Below are positions 6,206 to 6,226 of a stretch of DNA of 6,226 nucleotides, piece after piece. How positions within the stretch are numbered: position 1 is the stretch's first letter; each line of letters begins with the position of its first letter. Origin of the DNA: Verrucomicrobiales bacterium (GTDB lineage Bacteria; Verrucomicrobiota; Verrucomicrobiia; Verrucomicrobiales; Verrucomicrobiaceae); NCBI GenBank assembly GCA_003453085.1, contig DMMK01000424.1, positions 1-6,226 of the forward strand. Reading direction: 5' to 3'. Both the position numbers and the translations under genes were made by a program. The notes beneath the pieces were generated by a model. That model did no database searches and had not been told where the DNA came from. It saw nothing but the letters and a program-made list of their open reading frames with translations.

Positions 6206-6226
6206 ATGAAGAAATTCCTTCTCCCC
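6206..6226 (+). CDS. Start of a divergent gene, probably an exported protein (3' partial)
   Basis: ATG at 6206 begins MKKFLLP, seven codons cut by the window end. Two lysines followed by hydrophobic residues is the typical beginning of a Sec signal peptide, so the product is probably exported. It is divergent from the DUF6807 gene, sharing a 114-base upstream region. There is no SD before it (ATTCCGCCC), in line with most starts here. Nothing can be said about function, and with so few codons a chance start is possible. Confidence 0.5.

Overview
The window looks like chromosomal DNA from a GC-rich, Gram-negative, heterotrophic bacterium. The best guess is Verrucomicrobiota (Prosthecobacter/Verrucomicrobium-like) or the related Planctomycetota. 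Pointers are a secreted DUF6807 ("PmoA-like") protein, a family abundant in those phyla, an alginate-export-type outer-membrane porin, and translation starts that mostly lack a Shine-Dalgarno (SD) sequence. No tRNA, rRNA, CRISPR array, phage or insertion-sequence gene is visible, and no stretch over about 115 bases lacks a gene. The phylum is an inference from gene families, not from a marker gene.

Layout. On the + strand, the window opens inside a SulP-family anion transporter (2-1597, 5' end missing). After 82 bases comes an alginate-export-family porin (1680-3074). The porin meets a − strand gene tail to tail, with the stop codons overlapping at 3071-3074. On the − strand, read right to left, are a DUF6807 secreted protein (6091-5120), a NarL/FixJ-type response regulator (5034-4393) and its NarX/LiaS-type sensor histidine kinase (4384-3071). 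The regulator and kinase are 8 bases apart and surely one operon. At the right edge a divergent + strand gene begins at 6206, and only its first seven codons (MKKFLLP) are present.

How the genes may work together. SulP (inner membrane) plus porin (outer membrane) could carry an anionic solute across both membranes; no alginate-biosynthesis gene is present to support an alginate role. The two-component pair should sense a periplasmic or membrane signal and control transcription. Its targets are unknown, with the neighbouring porin/SulP unit and the DUF6807 gene as the obvious candidates. The DUF6807 protein probably acts in the periplasm or outside the cell, perhaps in carbohydrate turnover, but its activity is not established.

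The most interesting non-coding signal is the SulP-porin gap. A long hairpin buries the only strong SD in the window in its 3' arm. That SD serves a six-codon mini-ORF that stops three bases before the porin ATG, which has no SD of its own. This resembles a translationally coupled leader, though a plain transcription terminator is the competing reading. Other points are a perfect 10-bp hairpin just past the porin stop, a nine-G tract in the DUF6807 gene, and an inverted repeat in the divergent promoter region. I see no convincing evidence of a wholly new multi-gene system.
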